This document shows, in pieces, positions 45,987-55,879 of a stretch of 64,000 nucleotides of DNA. The stretch spans positions 124,001 through 188,000 of the forward strand of contig NZ_QBUY01000005.1 of the NCBI RefSeq assembly GCF_003121405.1, given 5' to 3'. The stretch comes from Paraburkholderia sp. C35 (lineage in GTDB: Bacteria > Pseudomonadota > Gammaproteobacteria > Burkholderiales > Burkholderiaceae). A model generated the notes under the pieces. It saw only the letters and a program-made list of their open reading frames with translations, ran no database searches and was not told the origin of the DNA. The position numbers and the translations under genes were made by a program. Numbering within the stretch: the stretch's first letter is position 1; every line of letters starts with the position of its first letter.

Positions 45987-46433
45987 GGTGGCACCTAACG
46001 GCGTGGGGGCGCTGCCGCAGGCTCCCGCGTTTTAGGAATCGTGTGATGTCCTCATTGTTGGGCTGGTGCGACAGATCATCTCGGTGCAGACCCACGATTT
46101 GCGCATATGTCGCGGACGGTGTGTGCTCAGCGGCACGACCCGGTGGTCACGGCTGAAGCGGCACCAGACGGCTGGAGCGGTGCACACCACAGTCCTAAGG
46201 CTGTTGTCGTCAGATTTCGTCGCAAGCGGGCGAGCGTATGGGCACGCTTGTACTCGGGTTCGGACGGGCGAAGCGGCGCGTTGGGCTGTGCGGCGAGTCA
46301 TTCCGCCTTAAGCGATGGCCTTATGCCCGATTGGGCAGGGCAGAGTGCTTGGTATTGACTGCTGCACGCTCGCAGCCTGTTGCTGCACTTCCGACAGCTG
46401 GCGCGTCGCAAGCAGCGGAGAGCGCGAGTGCAG
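45987..46433. other. Intergenic, no gene seen
   Basis: About 450 bp between the integrase and the convergent AAA+ gene. No supportable gene, RNA or terminator was found. Confidence 0.35.
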
Positions 46434-48419
46434 CTAGCCGTTGAAGCGATCTCTACTTCGATCAGGGACGTCGGCGAACACCGTACGGACCGCCGATTCG
46501 ACGTCATCCGGTCGGATCTCGGCAATCTGCTCACGCAATGCCCTCACTGCCGCAGAGTCGATCGTCCTCTGGATAACGGCGTCGGCATTGGCAATGGCCT
46601 GGTTTGTGAGAGCCAGTACCAGCGTCTCTAGCGTAGCCGGGAGGATCCGGTAATTCGTACCTGCCAGCGTCTTCAGCTTTTTCGTAGCGTATTGCTGCAT
46701 GTCGTCCGCGGACGGCACGTCGAACACAATTTTTTCCTCAAAGCGACCGCCGCGCGTCGCTGCTTCATCAATGCGGTCGTAGTGATTGGTTGCCGCGATG
46801 TAGATGATGTCGCGAATACGACCGCTGCCGCCATCCAGTGTCGTGAGGAGCTTGTTGGTCAGCGTGTGGTGACTCGAGTAACGTCGGTCACACAAAATGT
46901 CATCCGCTTCGTCGAGAAGCGCTACCGTCGGCCGTATCTCCCGGGCCTCGCGAATGAGTTTGTCCCAGGATTCCGGATCCGCCATGATTTCAGCGCCCGT
47001 AATCTTGAGAAACGCCCATTCGCTTGCCTTGGCCAACGCCATCGCTGCTGCCGTCTTGCCCGTTCCCGGCGGGCCGATAAATGCGAGACCAACCGGCACA
47101 CGACCACCAATCTTCTCAAGACTGGCGATGTTCTTCATCTTGAACGCCAGATCCTTCAGCGCGTCGCGCGACTGCGGCGGCATGATGATCTCGTCAATCG
47201 ACAGCACCTTCTCCGGCAGCTTGCCCTTACGGCCGACCATCTGTCGCATCGCAAGCATGGCACTGTCGAAGGACACCTTACCCTGACCGATCAGACCATC
47301 GCGACGCATCGACTTGAGCTCGTCTCCGACCTTCGACAGACGGCTGGCGCTGAAACCTTCCCACCGGTCCGCGAGACTAGTGACGACGTTGCCATCCACG
47401 GCAGCGAAGTCCAACGCTTCGCCGATCGACTTGCGCAGGATGGCCTGCCGCGCCTCGAAGTCGGGCGAGGGGACTTCGATCTTGTAGTCGAAGCGACCTT
47501 CGCGAATGCTCGCCGCGTCGAGCTTGTCCAGAAAGTTCGTCGCCGCGACGAATACCACGCGCGAGTTTCGCAGAGACACTACCTCCGTCAGGATCACGTT
47601 CGTCAGATCCTGATCCATCGAATGCGATGCCCGGCTGTCACGGGCCTTCACAAAGGAGTCGAATTCGTCCACGAAGAATAAACAGACACCAGCACGACGG
47701 GCGCGATCGAACGCTGCCTTTACCTTCATCGGCGTCTCGTTGATCCAGGCAGACGCAACATCGCCGTACGCGAGGCTAAAGAACGGGATGCCCAGCTGGC
47801 CGGCAAGCGCTTCCGCGAAAAGTGTTTTGCCGTTACCGGGTTCGCCAAATAGCATCATGCCGTTTCGCTTGGACGCCTCCCCCTGAATAATCTCCTCCGC
47901 GGCGGCCAGCAGTCGACGCTTCGTGTCCGCCATGCCTACGATGTCGTCAAACGTATAGCGGGCGGCCTGCACCTTGTGGTCATAGTCGTAGGTGGGCGCT
48001 TGCGGCTGTTGCTGCTGGGACGGCTGGCCCTGTGCCGCCGTCGATGCCTTTGCGACCTGAGGCGCTGCCGTGCTGTTCGATGCGCCGTTACGCTGCATGC
48101 GACGAAGCTGGTAGACCATGCCAAGGAAACCCAGGCCCCAGATAATCGCGCCATACATGCTGTACTGGTTGAAAGCGAGCAACAGTCGAAGGAGGCCAAG
48201 CCTCAGCACACCGAATGCGCCCTGCGTCCACGTCCAGCTGTCGCGGCGGCGTGCCCAGAACGCCCACGCCGCCGCCAGCGTGATCGCCAGCAGATACTGG
48301 CTCGACGCGACGCTAAGGCGAGCACCACCTACGTCGAAAGATCTGAGCAGGTTCAGCGCCAGAAGAGCCGCTGGGACCCAGAAAAACACATCAAAGAAAT
48401 CTCGGAGAAGCTCGCGCAT
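46434..48419 (-). CDS. Membrane-anchored tandem AAA+ ATPase
   Basis: 661 aa. The N-terminal 105 residues have about three to four hydrophobic helices (about 8-25, 40-57, 66-83, 88-103). A Gln/Ala/Pro linker (about 112-143) leads to two AAA+ modules: D1 with Walker A GEPGNGKT (192-199), Walker B FFVDEFDSF (Asp251, Glu252) and REGRFDYKI. D2 has Walker A GPPGTGKT (about 446-453), Walker B VALLDEADDI and RGGRFEEKI. No protease domain follows, so it is not FtsH. The layout suggests a membrane-tethered Cdc48-like unfoldase. GAGGACCCA precedes ATG 48419. It stands in the plasmid-like region, and the partner is unknown. Confidence 0.85.
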   Translation of the reverse strand: MRELLRDFFDVFFWVPAALLALNLLRSFDVGGARLSVASSQYLLAITLAAAWAFWARRRDSWTWTQGAFGVLRLGLLRLLLAFNQYSMYGAIIWGLGFLGMVYQLRRMQRNGASNSTAAPQVAKASTAAQGQPSQQQQPQAPTYDYDHKVQAARYTFDDIVGMADTKRRLLAAAEEIIQGEASKRNGMMLFGEPGNGKTLFAEALAGQLGIPFFSLAYGDVASAWINETPMKVKAAFDRARRAGVCLFFVDEFDSFVKARDSRASHSMDQDLTNVILTEVVSLRNSRVVFVAATNFLDKLDAASIREGRFDYKIEVPSPDFEARQAILRKSIGEALDFAAVDGNVVTSLADRWEGFSASRLSKVGDELKSMRRDGLIGQGKVSFDSAMLAMRQMVGRKGKLPEKVLSIDEIIMPPQSRDALKDLAFKMKNIASLEKIGGRVPVGLAFIGPPGTGKTAAAMALAKASEWAFLKITGAEIMADPESWDKLIREAREIRPTVALLDEADDILCDRRYSSHHTLTNKLLTTLDGGSGRIRDIIYIAATNHYDRIDEAATRGGRFEEKIVFDVPSADDMQQYATKKLKTLAGTNYRILPATLETLVLALTNQAIANADAVIQRTIDSAAVRALREQIAEIRPDDVESAVRTVFADVPDRSRDRFNG

Positions 48420-49087
48420 TGGGTCCTCGAAATTGTTTGATAGAAGCTACGATCTTCGCGACCATCGCGATCTTGTTCGCCATGCTTCACGTCCATATTC
48501 ATTCGGGTCGAGCAAAAGGCAAATCAATGCGTCGGCGCCTGTGCTTCGAATGACGTCGAACGATCTACCTCCTTTTCGCACCGTCCAAACTTCATCAGTT
48601 AAGGAAATCGACATGTCTGCGCTTTCGGCATGACAGCCGATCCGACTATGCTTGGGCCAAGAACGGGAAGCCTGTTCAGCGAGCGACGTCGTTGTGAATA
48701 ACGTCGTTGCCTAGGACTTTTTGCTGATGCCGTTACACAACCCGTAAGCCGCGAGCTCACGATCGGCGATGTGAGCGCAGGTCGACAGATAATCCAGGCA
48801 ACGCTGGCCAAAGACTTCGGTCAGGGTGGAGGTAATGAAAGGTTGAGCGCAAGCCGTTGTGGGAAAGTTGAGGGTCTGCAAGTCGAGGCATGATCTTTCC
48901 ACGACGAAAGTTCGGCATGCGCTCTGTGAGCGTTTCGCGCATCGCATCGATGCGTATCGCCAACCCCGCATGGTACGGAGTCAAGCGTTGATGCGCTCGC
49001 CGCCGGACTTCAAGAAACAGCGGCCGGGCTGGAACATTCGGGTGTGCGTGCCACTTTATGGTCGTCTGGTGGACGGCTGTACCAAGG
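48420..49087. other. Intergenic, one doubtful minus-strand frame
   Basis: About 670 bp. A minus-strand frame ending at 48711 (FITSTLTEVFGQRCLDYLSTCAH and on to SKKS) looks protein-like over its last 50 codons but lacks a start with a ribosome binding site. I do not call it. No RNA structure stands out. Confidence 0.3.
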
Positions 49088-49450
49088 CTAGCGGAACAGG
49101 GGCATCACGAACTCTTCGATCATGTCATGGATATCTTTGCGGACGACGCGGGCGAGTTCATGCCGTTCGAAGAAATCGACTGTCAGTAAGAGACTGGAGA
49201 ACGCGATGGCTCCGAGCCTGGCGAGTGTGATGACTTCGTGAGCAAAACCGCGCGCCAACGCTGGAAATATCTGCTGAAGCGATGACAGTCCCATCACCAT
49301 CCCCAAGCCGGATGTGATCGCCATGAACGGTGGTGCGAAGAAGATCAGTAAGGCCACACCATTGAAGAACATCCTGACGTAGAACGGAAGGCACGCATGG
49401 TCCGGGTGAATGAAATTGAGCAGCGAGTCGCTGTGTTTGCCGGTGCGCAT
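49088..49450 (-). CDS. Small membrane protein (120 aa)
   Basis: From ATG 49450 (GAGG nine bases upstream). Two to three hydrophobic helices (VRMFFNGVALLIFFAPPFMAITSGLGMVMG and LARLGAIAFSSLLLTVDFF) and a charged C-terminus (FERHELARVVRKDIHDMIEEFVMP). No family is recognised. It belongs to a run of small leftward genes that is probably plasmid- or ICE-derived. Confidence 0.6.
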   Translation of the reverse strand: MRTGKHSDSLLNFIHPDHACLPFYVRMFFNGVALLIFFAPPFMAITSGLGMVMGLSSLQQIFPALARGFAHEVITLARLGAIAFSSLLLTVDFFERHELARVVRKDIHDMIEEFVMPLFR

Positions 49451-49563
49451 CAATCATTTCCTCAAGGTAGTGGATAAGGGCTCAACTGCCGTCACGCAGG
49501 TTGTATGCAGCGGATAGCAGGTCCAGGATCACACGGTTCTGCTGAGACGCAAGCCGGTACATG

Positions 49564-49851
49564 CTATCGACGCCTGATGAGGGGAATGCGACGCTTATGC
49601 AGGTTCATGCGCAGGTTCCGACGAGGGCGGCGTGCGTGTTGACGGGCAGAAACACGCACGCGTCTTCGCTGCCGTCTTACATTGCGGCGTAGCGGGGAGA
49701 TCGTGGGCTTCAGTCTCGCGATAAGGCGCCGGCGCCATGCTTCCAGGGCTTCAGGCGGGATCGCGGTATCAACATAGCCGGTGACGCCGGATGCTGTGAC
49801 GACCCGAATTGCTTTCTGGTCGTTGATCGTCGTAAATCGGGTGACTTTCAT
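49564..49851 (-). CDS. Small arginine-rich protein (95 aa)
   Basis: From ATG 49851, GGAG 8-9 bases upstream. The first half is a folded-looking segment (MKVTRFTTINDQKAIRVVTA, then GYVDTAIPPEALEAWRRRLIARL). The second half is extremely basic (RRNVRRQRRRVRVSARQHARRPRR). Nucleic-acid binding is a reasonable guess from composition alone. It lies just after a 39-aa gene on the same strand. Confidence 0.5.
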   Translation of the reverse strand: MKVTRFTTINDQKAIRVVTASGVTGYVDTAIPPEALEAWRRRLIARLKPTISPLRRNVRRQRRRVRVSARQHARRPRRNLRMNLHKRRIPLIRRR

Positions 49852-49883
49852 TGCGAAAACTCCATATCGAGTATTCCATGTCG

Positions 49884-50003
49884 TCACTTACGACGGCAAC
49901 GCGCTATTTTCTTTGCGAAGGCAATGAAAGGCATGAAGCATTCGACGATAAACGCCCTGCATTCGTCAACGAATGCATGCCAGAGCTTTTTGGATAGTTT
50001 CAT
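49884..50003 (-). CDS. Very small protein (39 aa)
   Basis: ATG 50003 is preceded by AAAGGAACCGG, and the frame MKLSKKLWHAFVDECRAFIV, then ECFMPFIAFAKKIARCRRK, ends at 49884. It is an amphipathic helix with basic ends, perhaps membrane-associated. It lies 32 bp upstream of the Arg-rich gene in the same direction. Confidence 0.45.
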   Translation of the reverse strand: MKLSKKLWHAFVDECRAFIVECFMPFIAFAKKIARCRRK

Positions 50004-51442
50004 TTCCGGTTCCTTTCATAAAAAAAGTGTGGTGATGAGAGTAAAAGAGCAGGCCGTCGAGGAGTCGTCGATAGGAACGTGCAATGTCTGTCGGTAGGGG
50101 ATTCAGGGCACGGACCGGGGCCCGGTAGGCGAGCAGATCTTATAAAGCAGTTGACCGCTCACGCCGCTCTGTGGGAGGAGGCCGCGGAAGTGCCAACGAA
50201 GAGAACACGTTCCCCATTCTCACCTCGCGGTCATGGGCCTTGAGCATCGATTTCCTCCGATACGGAGCATTCCGAAGAAGTTCGGAGCAAGTGATTGGCA
50301 ACACTTAGGTTTGGTGGCAGTGTGCGCATTTAGATATCCGGTTAGTTGATGCCAAGGATCGCACGACACCTTCCGGATGCAAGTCGAGTGGTATCGGCAC
50401 TCGCATAGTCTTTTCGCAAACGTGTGCCCAAACCGGTCGCTCCGCAGCCAGCGCAGCGTATGTGCGACCGCATATAAGGCAAATTCCCGCGTAGAGGTCG
50501 CGTGGTGGGTGCGAACGCAGGCACCACGCGCTTGCTGGACCGGGGCGATGACGCTGGTGTTAACCTTGGCTGCAGAGAACAACCAGACTTCGCCCGGATG
50601 TCGGCGATGTATCCAGGGCAGACGCACAGTCGCTGTGATGGACTGCTTGATGGGCTCGTTGAAGCGTCTAATGTTCAAACGGCAAGCATTTCGAAGCCGT
50701 CGACTCCGTCGATTGCGTAAGGGCGTATGCAACTAACGGTCTGATTCATCGCAGAACATCTCGAGCTGCGCCATCAAACCGTTTGCTAGAAAGAGGGGGA
50801 TTCTGGCTCCGCCAAAAAGCAAGCCTGGTGGAGATTTCATGCTTTGCTGCACGATTTCGAAAAACCAGTTGATCGCTTGAGATAGGGTTCACGGACCGTA
50901 AGGGCCGCTCGGGAATTGCCTCATCGTTTTCTACGAGTGCGAAACCCTGGCATTCCAGATTGTGCATCCCGGACGGTGCCGTGCAGTGCGGATGCGCCGG
51001 GGACTCAAGCTCGCGTAGCTGCGTTCGGTGAACGAGCCTGGTGGTATACGATGACCAACGTGAAGCTGGCACTGTCTGGCTATACCGAGAGAAATGGGGA
51101 GCGGACCGGGAATCAGATGACTGAAGTGTCGCACCGACGACGGATATCAGCTTTTCGGCTCGCCGGGATGGTGGCTGGACATGTCCGGTTAATCACGCGA
51201 TAGGGCGGCACATAGTCTCTGCTCCAGAAGTCTGGCGCCAAAATTATCCCTCGTATGAGCGTCGTAGCGGTGGTCGCTCAGTTGTTGCCTTTACAAGATG
51301 ACCGGGGAACAAAAATCGCTGATATTCTTGCGCACTCAGGAAGCTACTGGAAAATGGGTCTCAGCATTCTCAAGTTGTTCCTCAGATGGAGAATATCCAA
51401 CGGATTTGCCTCCCGGTTCTGTTGACTGACTGTTGTGAGGTA
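50004..51442. other. Long gene-poor stretch
   Basis: About 1.4 kb in which several overlapping frames on both strands (for example 50732-50220 minus, 50377-50736 plus, 51072-50746 minus) have no start signal, domain or credible composition. No intact gene is supported, and the stretch may be decayed sequence of the mobile region. Confidence 0.35.
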
Positions 51443-51661
51443 CTAGCCACCGGTCGGGCTAAATGCCCGCTGGCGATTACTCAGGCAACTGGCATGCGCT
51501 GCACCGTCTGTTGACAGCGCCTCTGGCGTGTGTACGATCCACAACCAAAGGATAAAACAGCCACATGTTGTCACCGAAACTGCAAGTGCGAAAAAGAGAA
51601 TCGGAGTTTCGCTAGCATCGGATGGAAAAAAGTAGAACCACACCTTCTTGATAAACTTCAT
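51443..51661 (-). CDS. Small single-pass membrane protein (72 aa)
   Basis: From ATG 51661 (GGAG seven bases upstream): MKFIKKVWFYFFPSDASETP, one strong membrane helix ILFFALAVSVTTCGCFILWLWIV, then a polar tail. Unknown function. Typical of small plasmid-borne genes. Confidence 0.55.
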   Translation of the reverse strand: MKFIKKVWFYFFPSDASETPILFFALAVSVTTCGCFILWLWIVHTPEALSTDGAAHASCLSNRQRAFSPTGG

Positions 51662-51862
51662 TCGCACTCCATATAACGTTATTTAGAAGTGTGATCGACG
51701 AGGTGGAAGGCACCCTGGCGACACCCTATAAGTGTCGGTGAGGAAGCGCTGAAGGCAACTTCAAGGACGCGATTGGATAGGGTTTTCGAAGTGAATGAAT
51801 ACAGTGTGTCGAAAGGTCATTGTTTCTTTAGTTGAATTTCCTTAACCCATGCCAGGAAAGCA

Positions 51863-52147
51863 ATGCCTCGAGTAGAAATTATCCAGTATGACGGCGTTCC
51901 CGTCGACGGACTGATCGATGAAAGTGCGCAAGTGCCGGTCAACGGCATGATAGCGACGAGCCCACCAGACGGCGGATGCGGTCTGGTCGGGTGCCCATGC
52001 GTGAGGGGGCATTTTATAACGCGTCTTTTTCCCAGGGACGAGGAGGGTTGTGTTTGGGGATATGTGGTGGAATTCGAGAACAGGCAGGAGCTGGAGTCGA
52101 CAAGCCCCGAGGCGTTATCAATGCTTGTCAGCCGGGTGATGAACTGA
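51863..52147 (+). CDS. Small hypothetical protein (94 aa)
   Basis: From ATG 51863 with AGGAAAG upstream. The sequence is well-formed (MPRVEIIQYDGVPVDGLIDE, then SPPDGGCGLVGCPCVRGHFI, FENRQELESTSPEALSML) and has a cysteine pattern (GCGLVGCPC) that could bind a metal. No family is recognised. Confidence 0.55.
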   Translation: MPRVEIIQYDGVPVDGLIDESAQVPVNGMIATSPPDGGCGLVGCPCVRGHFITRLFPRDEEGCVWGYVVEFENRQELESTSPEALSMLVSRVMN

Positions 52148-52665
52148 GGCGCGCTCCTCTCAATCCTGCGCGCCTTGCTGGCATTCCTGTTTGCCGTGGA
52201 TCGACGGATCCTCGATCTGTGTGATTGGAGGGTACGGCGAAGGTCGGGTAGGGCACGCAACCCATGCCGGATGTAATCCGACGTACATGAACACCGTGGC
52301 TTTGACATACGATAAAAGATGGGCGGATGTCAACGCCGTGGTGTCCGACGAGTGCGGCGAACCGGGTCACTGGAATGAAACGCGGAGCGTTGTTTTGAGG
52401 GGCCATGCGTAGTTACGACGCTTTGTACGTGTGAGAACGTGGCGACAGCCGAAAGTGGGCGAGAAGGGAGCGACGAGGAAGGGGAGCGCGTCGACAGCGA
52501 CCGTGCTGCCGACTGCACCAGAAACGGGTTCGCGCAGACCCTGTCTGTCCTGCCCGGTGTCACTACACCCACAACGCCATCACCCTCGAGGGTTCCTGCT
52601 ACGCTGGGCGCGCGAAATGTGATTTACGCGAGGCGGGTTCTGCGACAGGATGATGCAAGTGCCTG
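52148..52665. other. Intergenic, no supportable gene
   Basis: About 520 bp. Short frames only, and nothing with a start signal or domain. The end flanks the convergent cspA gene. Confidence 0.3.
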
Positions 52666-52869
52666 TTACGCCGGCTTGATATTTGCGGCCTGCTTACCCT
52701 TCGGTCCCATCTTGACGTCGAAGCTTACTTTCTGGTTTTCCTGCAATGACTTGAAGCCTTCCGTCTTGATCTCGGAGAAGTGAGCGAACAGGTCTTCGCC
52801 CCGTTCGTCCGGCGTGATGAAACCAAAGCCCTTCGCATCGTTAAACCATTTCACTGTACCAGTTGCCAT
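52666..52869 (-). CDS. cspA: Cold-shock-domain protein
   Basis: 67 aa, full-length CspA-type OB fold with RNP1 KGFGFITP and RNP2 DLFAHFSEI motifs. It binds single-stranded RNA/DNA and acts as an RNA chaperone. Burkholderiaceae replicons carry several copies. AGGTTT lies 8 bases before ATG 52869. Confidence 0.95.
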   Translation of the reverse strand: MATGTVKWFNDAKGFGFITPDERGEDLFAHFSEIKTEGFKSLQENQKVSFDVKMGPKGKQAANIKPA

Positions 52870-52974
52870 TTTTAAACCTGTAGACGTTGAAAATCGCTGT
52901 CAGGAACGCGGTACGGCACGTAGCGACCGCCCACGACGGATGACTTTGTACCACGCCGGAATGAGACCTGCCAA

Positions 52975-53160
52975 TCAGCAGGTCGATGGCTGCCGCATCA
53001 CCTGATGCTGCTGCGAATCCGCAAATCGCCGTAACAGCCGCATCCTGTCGCCGCGGCAGACGATCCGATTCACCACCATTCCCGACAGTGCGGCACTCAC
53101 GACGATCCGCGGCCGGATCGATGATCGATCGCCGACTCGCACGGTAGCGATTTTCTGCAT
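52975..53160 (-). CDS. Doubtful small ORF (61 aa)
   Basis: From ATG 53160 (weak GGACTGGT upstream): MQKIATVRVGDRSSIRPRIV followed by a basic helical stretch. The composition is plausible but there is no domain. Low certainty. Confidence 0.25.
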   Translation of the reverse strand: MQKIATVRVGDRSSIRPRIVVSAALSGMVVNRIVCRGDRMRLLRRFADSQQHQVMRQPSTC

Positions 53161-53227
53161 ACCAGTCCGACTACCTCGATGCACTTACACATGATGGTAG
53201 AAGGCGGGCTGGCACGCTACCACCCGT

Positions 53228-54616
53228 TCACAACAGGATCGCCTGCTGCAAAAGTTCCAGCGCTTTCAATTCATCCAGTCGACCGGTGCGTGCCTTACCT
53301 GCCAGCGTCTTGATCAATGCTTCTGCTATCGGTTCAATGCCGTGAAGGTTGTCGAGGCTGGTGACAGACGCTACAGGAAGCGATGCCGGGTGTTGTTGCA
53401 GTGTCGCGGAGGCGGGGAGCGACCCACGGGCTGACGGTGAGGCTGCGGATGCCTGGCCATCGCTGCCACCCTGTGCGCGACCGTCAGGATCGCCGCGAAA
53501 ATCATCGACATGCACTTGCGGGCTGACGACGATCGTTTCCTGCGCTTCTGCAGCGCCCGCCGAAACAGGTGAGGGGTGTGCCGAATCACCCACGGCATCC
53601 GCGTGCGCGCGCCCGGCGTGTGCCTTCGCCCTTGCGGCCTTCTTCCCCGGCGTGCCTTTGTCTGTCGCAGCCGCAAGTGGGACGTTTGATTGGGAGGCGG
53701 AGCGGCCGCGCGAAGCAGGCGTCAGCATCTGTGACACCGACTCTGGAATCTCGGCCTCGGTGCGCGGCGTGTCCAGCCAGCCGGCCAGCAAACCAAGCCG
53801 TTCCGTGAACCGGTTTGCTTCGACGCTGTCCATGCGCTTTTTGCCATGGAGGCGATCGGCGATGTTAAATCCACTCATCTCCATGACAACGCCAAGTTTC
53901 ACCTTCGATCCGTTACGGCTCGTGAGTAGGCGGAGAATCGCGCGTCGGATGCTCTCTACCTCGGCGATGTCGTTCAATGCCAGCGGTTGCTGCTGGGGCG
54001 TTCTGGAAGGCGCTTTGTGTTTCGAAGGCGCAGCTTTGAGCGGCGCGCGGGTTGCTGGCTGTTCGGGCATTTCGCTTCGACTATTCCTGCTGGCTCTGGG
54101 GGACCCGCCAGCTGCTTTTTTGGGCATGTGCACTTCCTCGGACAAACCGTTTTCAGGAATTGATTGCGTATCGACGTTCAGGGCAGAAGCCGGCTGAAGT
54201 GCTTCCGACTCCACGTCGGATCCGTCGTCCGTTTGAATGAAGTCGAGCGGTGACTTCAGGCGCGCGATGGTCTCGGCTGCGAGCCCGGGATTGGGCTGGT
54301 CAAAAAAGCCATGCGGTAATCCAAGCGTGGTTTCCATATGAAACGCAGTCTCGGGTGTGAACCGCTCGCCTTTCATCAGTTCGCCCACGCGTGTCATGTT
54401 CGATTCAAGTGCGATCGCGAGATTTTCCGCGCCCACCGCTTCCACCAGAAACTGGAACGACCGTGTTTTGAAAATTGAGGCAGTCTGGGCGGCGTCGCGG
54501 GGAGGCGTCTTCGCGTACGGTTGTCCCTGCCGGTTTGGCTGGGATTGATTGTCACGGCGAGGATGGCGTTGGCCGCTGTCCCGGGATCCCGCATATCGCC
54601 CGCGGGCTTGACTCAT
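53228..54616 (-). CDS. DNA-binding-like protein with two XRE-type modules
   Basis: 462 aa. A basic N-terminal tail precedes a first Cro/XRE-like helical module (about 48-105: FQFLVEAVGAENLAIALESNMTRVGELMKGERFTPETAFHMETTLGLPHGFF). A disordered Lys/Pro/Ser linker leads to a second similar module (about 220-285: IRRAILRLLTSRNGSKVKLGVVMEMSGFNIADRLHGKKRMDSVEANRFTERLGLLAGWL). The rest is a low-complexity Ala/Ser-rich region ending in a helical segment (IEPIAEALIKTLAGKARTGRLDELKALELLQ). AGGGAG precedes ATG 54616. It is probably a regulator or nucleoid-type protein of the mobile region. Confidence 0.65.
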   Translation of the reverse strand: MSQARGRYAGSRDSGQRHPRRDNQSQPNRQGQPYAKTPPRDAAQTASIFKTRSFQFLVEAVGAENLAIALESNMTRVGELMKGERFTPETAFHMETTLGLPHGFFDQPNPGLAAETIARLKSPLDFIQTDDGSDVESEALQPASALNVDTQSIPENGLSEEVHMPKKAAGGSPRASRNSRSEMPEQPATRAPLKAAPSKHKAPSRTPQQQPLALNDIAEVESIRRAILRLLTSRNGSKVKLGVVMEMSGFNIADRLHGKKRMDSVEANRFTERLGLLAGWLDTPRTEAEIPESVSQMLTPASRGRSASQSNVPLAAATDKGTPGKKAARAKAHAGRAHADAVGDSAHPSPVSAGAAEAQETIVVSPQVHVDDFRGDPDGRAQGGSDGQASAASPSARGSLPASATLQQHPASLPVASVTSLDNLHGIEPIAEALIKTLAGKARTGRLDELKALELLQQAILL

Positions 54617-55188
54617 AAACTGGGACTCCCTGCGAAGGGGTTGATCTGCGTTTCCTGATTATAGAAGAGGCGATGTTCCATCCGATAATGTTAAGGGCCG
54701 CCGTGTTGCACCGGAGCGACTTGCAGGCGGTCACGACTTAACGCAGCGCTTCCAGTCGGCGTTGGCAATGTTTGTCATCACCGCCGCGGCGATCGCACTG
54801 CATAGCCTTTGTGCGGTCCGGGACGACGCTCCCGTCTTCTGCGCCTCACACGCCCCCTCCCGGAAAAGTCCGGATTGAGCGCGGAAGCTTTATGCCCAAG
54901 ATCAATGGCCTGTTCATAGAGCGAGCGCGCACTGAAACCTAAAATAGCTCGATAAGAAGACTTATCGCAATAGTACGGTTTGGTTTCTCGTTCACCGCCG
55001 CTCATGCACGCTCACACAACTGATATGACTTTCCGTGTCAATCGAAGAAATCGGTTTCGAGTCTTCTTTGTTCATGAGCGTGTGGGTTTCTGAGGGCGAC
55101 GTAGGGGGTACGTCGTCCGTCTTGTGCCAAAGCTGCCGTTCTGGCCGCAAAACCCATCGGCGCAGATCAATCTCCAAATACAAGCCGA
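54617..55188. other. Intergenic, no supportable gene
   Basis: About 570 bp. Minus-strand frames at 54778-55005 and 54992-55183 lack domains and clear ribosome binding sites. This may be the right border of the mobile region. Confidence 0.3.
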
Positions 55189-55588
55189 TTACGCGTTCGC
55201 TGCCAGCGCAAGCTGATTCAGCAGATGCGTCGCTGCCAATAAAGACGATGCGGGATTCTGCCCTGTGATTAGCGGGCCGTCGCTGACTACGTACGGAGCC
55301 CAGTCCTCGGTTTTCGAGTACGTAGCGCCTTCGTCCTTGAGTACGTCCTCGACCAGAAACGGAACCACATAGGTCAGACCGACGGCGGCTTCTTCGGTGT
55401 TGCTGAATCCCGTGACTTCCTTGCCGTTCAGCAACGGCTGACGGGTTGGCCCGCAGCGATGAACGACTCGATCAGTTCAATCGAGTTCCGGTCGTCGACC
55501 AGGTCCCACAGCGGACCATGTCCGCCCGGATAGAACACGGCATCGAAATCCACAGGCGTGACGCTGTCTGGGGTGTTCGTACTTATCA
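55189..55588 (-). pseudogene. DJ-1/PfpI-family remnant: truncated, internally deleted and frameshifted
   Basis: The right-hand piece encodes the family's DFDAVFYPGGHGPLWDLVDD and ESFIAAGQP. It then runs into QPLLNGKEVTGFSNTEEAAVGL and continues in another frame to SDGPLITGQNPASSLLAATHLL. The expected segment between the two, with the nucleophile Cys (V-C-H-G/A-P) and the following helix, is missing, and the join occurs at a CAGCC-type repeat near 55437. The N-terminal third is also absent: homology stops where the 134-bp inverted-repeat element begins. It was once an Hsp31/PfpI-like glyoxalase or chaperone. Confidence 0.8.
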
Positions 55589-55722
55589 TGCAAAATCTGG
55601 CGGTTGCAGGGCACAGAGGCTTGCGCACTAAAGGTTTGCCGCTTCCTCGATTTCGTGCGATCAAGGTTTGCGCACGCCATTGATCTATCGGTCGTTTTTC
55701 GTGAAAACCGCCAGATTTTGCA
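55589..55722. mobile_element. 134-bp MITE-like element with perfect 17-bp terminal inverted repeats
   Basis: TGCAAAATCTGGCGGTT at 55589-55605 and its exact reverse complement at 55706-55722 enclose about 100 bp with no gene. The interior has a TTGCGCAC direct repeat. No obvious target-site duplication is visible in the flanks. It abuts the truncated DJ-1/PfpI remnant, so it may mark the break. It could be a non-autonomous transposon or paired ends of a larger element. Confidence 0.6.
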
Positions 55723-55879
55723 CGCATCGAACGATTACCCCTTTCCGTGCCGGCTGCACTTTCAGGCAAGCCGCGATTTTGCTAAGGACAGGGGCGCGGG
55801 GATCTCATCAAGGCTGCGGGCGTGCTTCGGCAACTGCCCATCTGGCAAGCCGGATACATGCATGCAGACCGTTTCGACA

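Noticed and set aside
50220..50736. Overlapping ORFs on both strands (170 and 119 codons)
   Set aside because: Neither has a start signal, domain or credible composition; they contradict each other.
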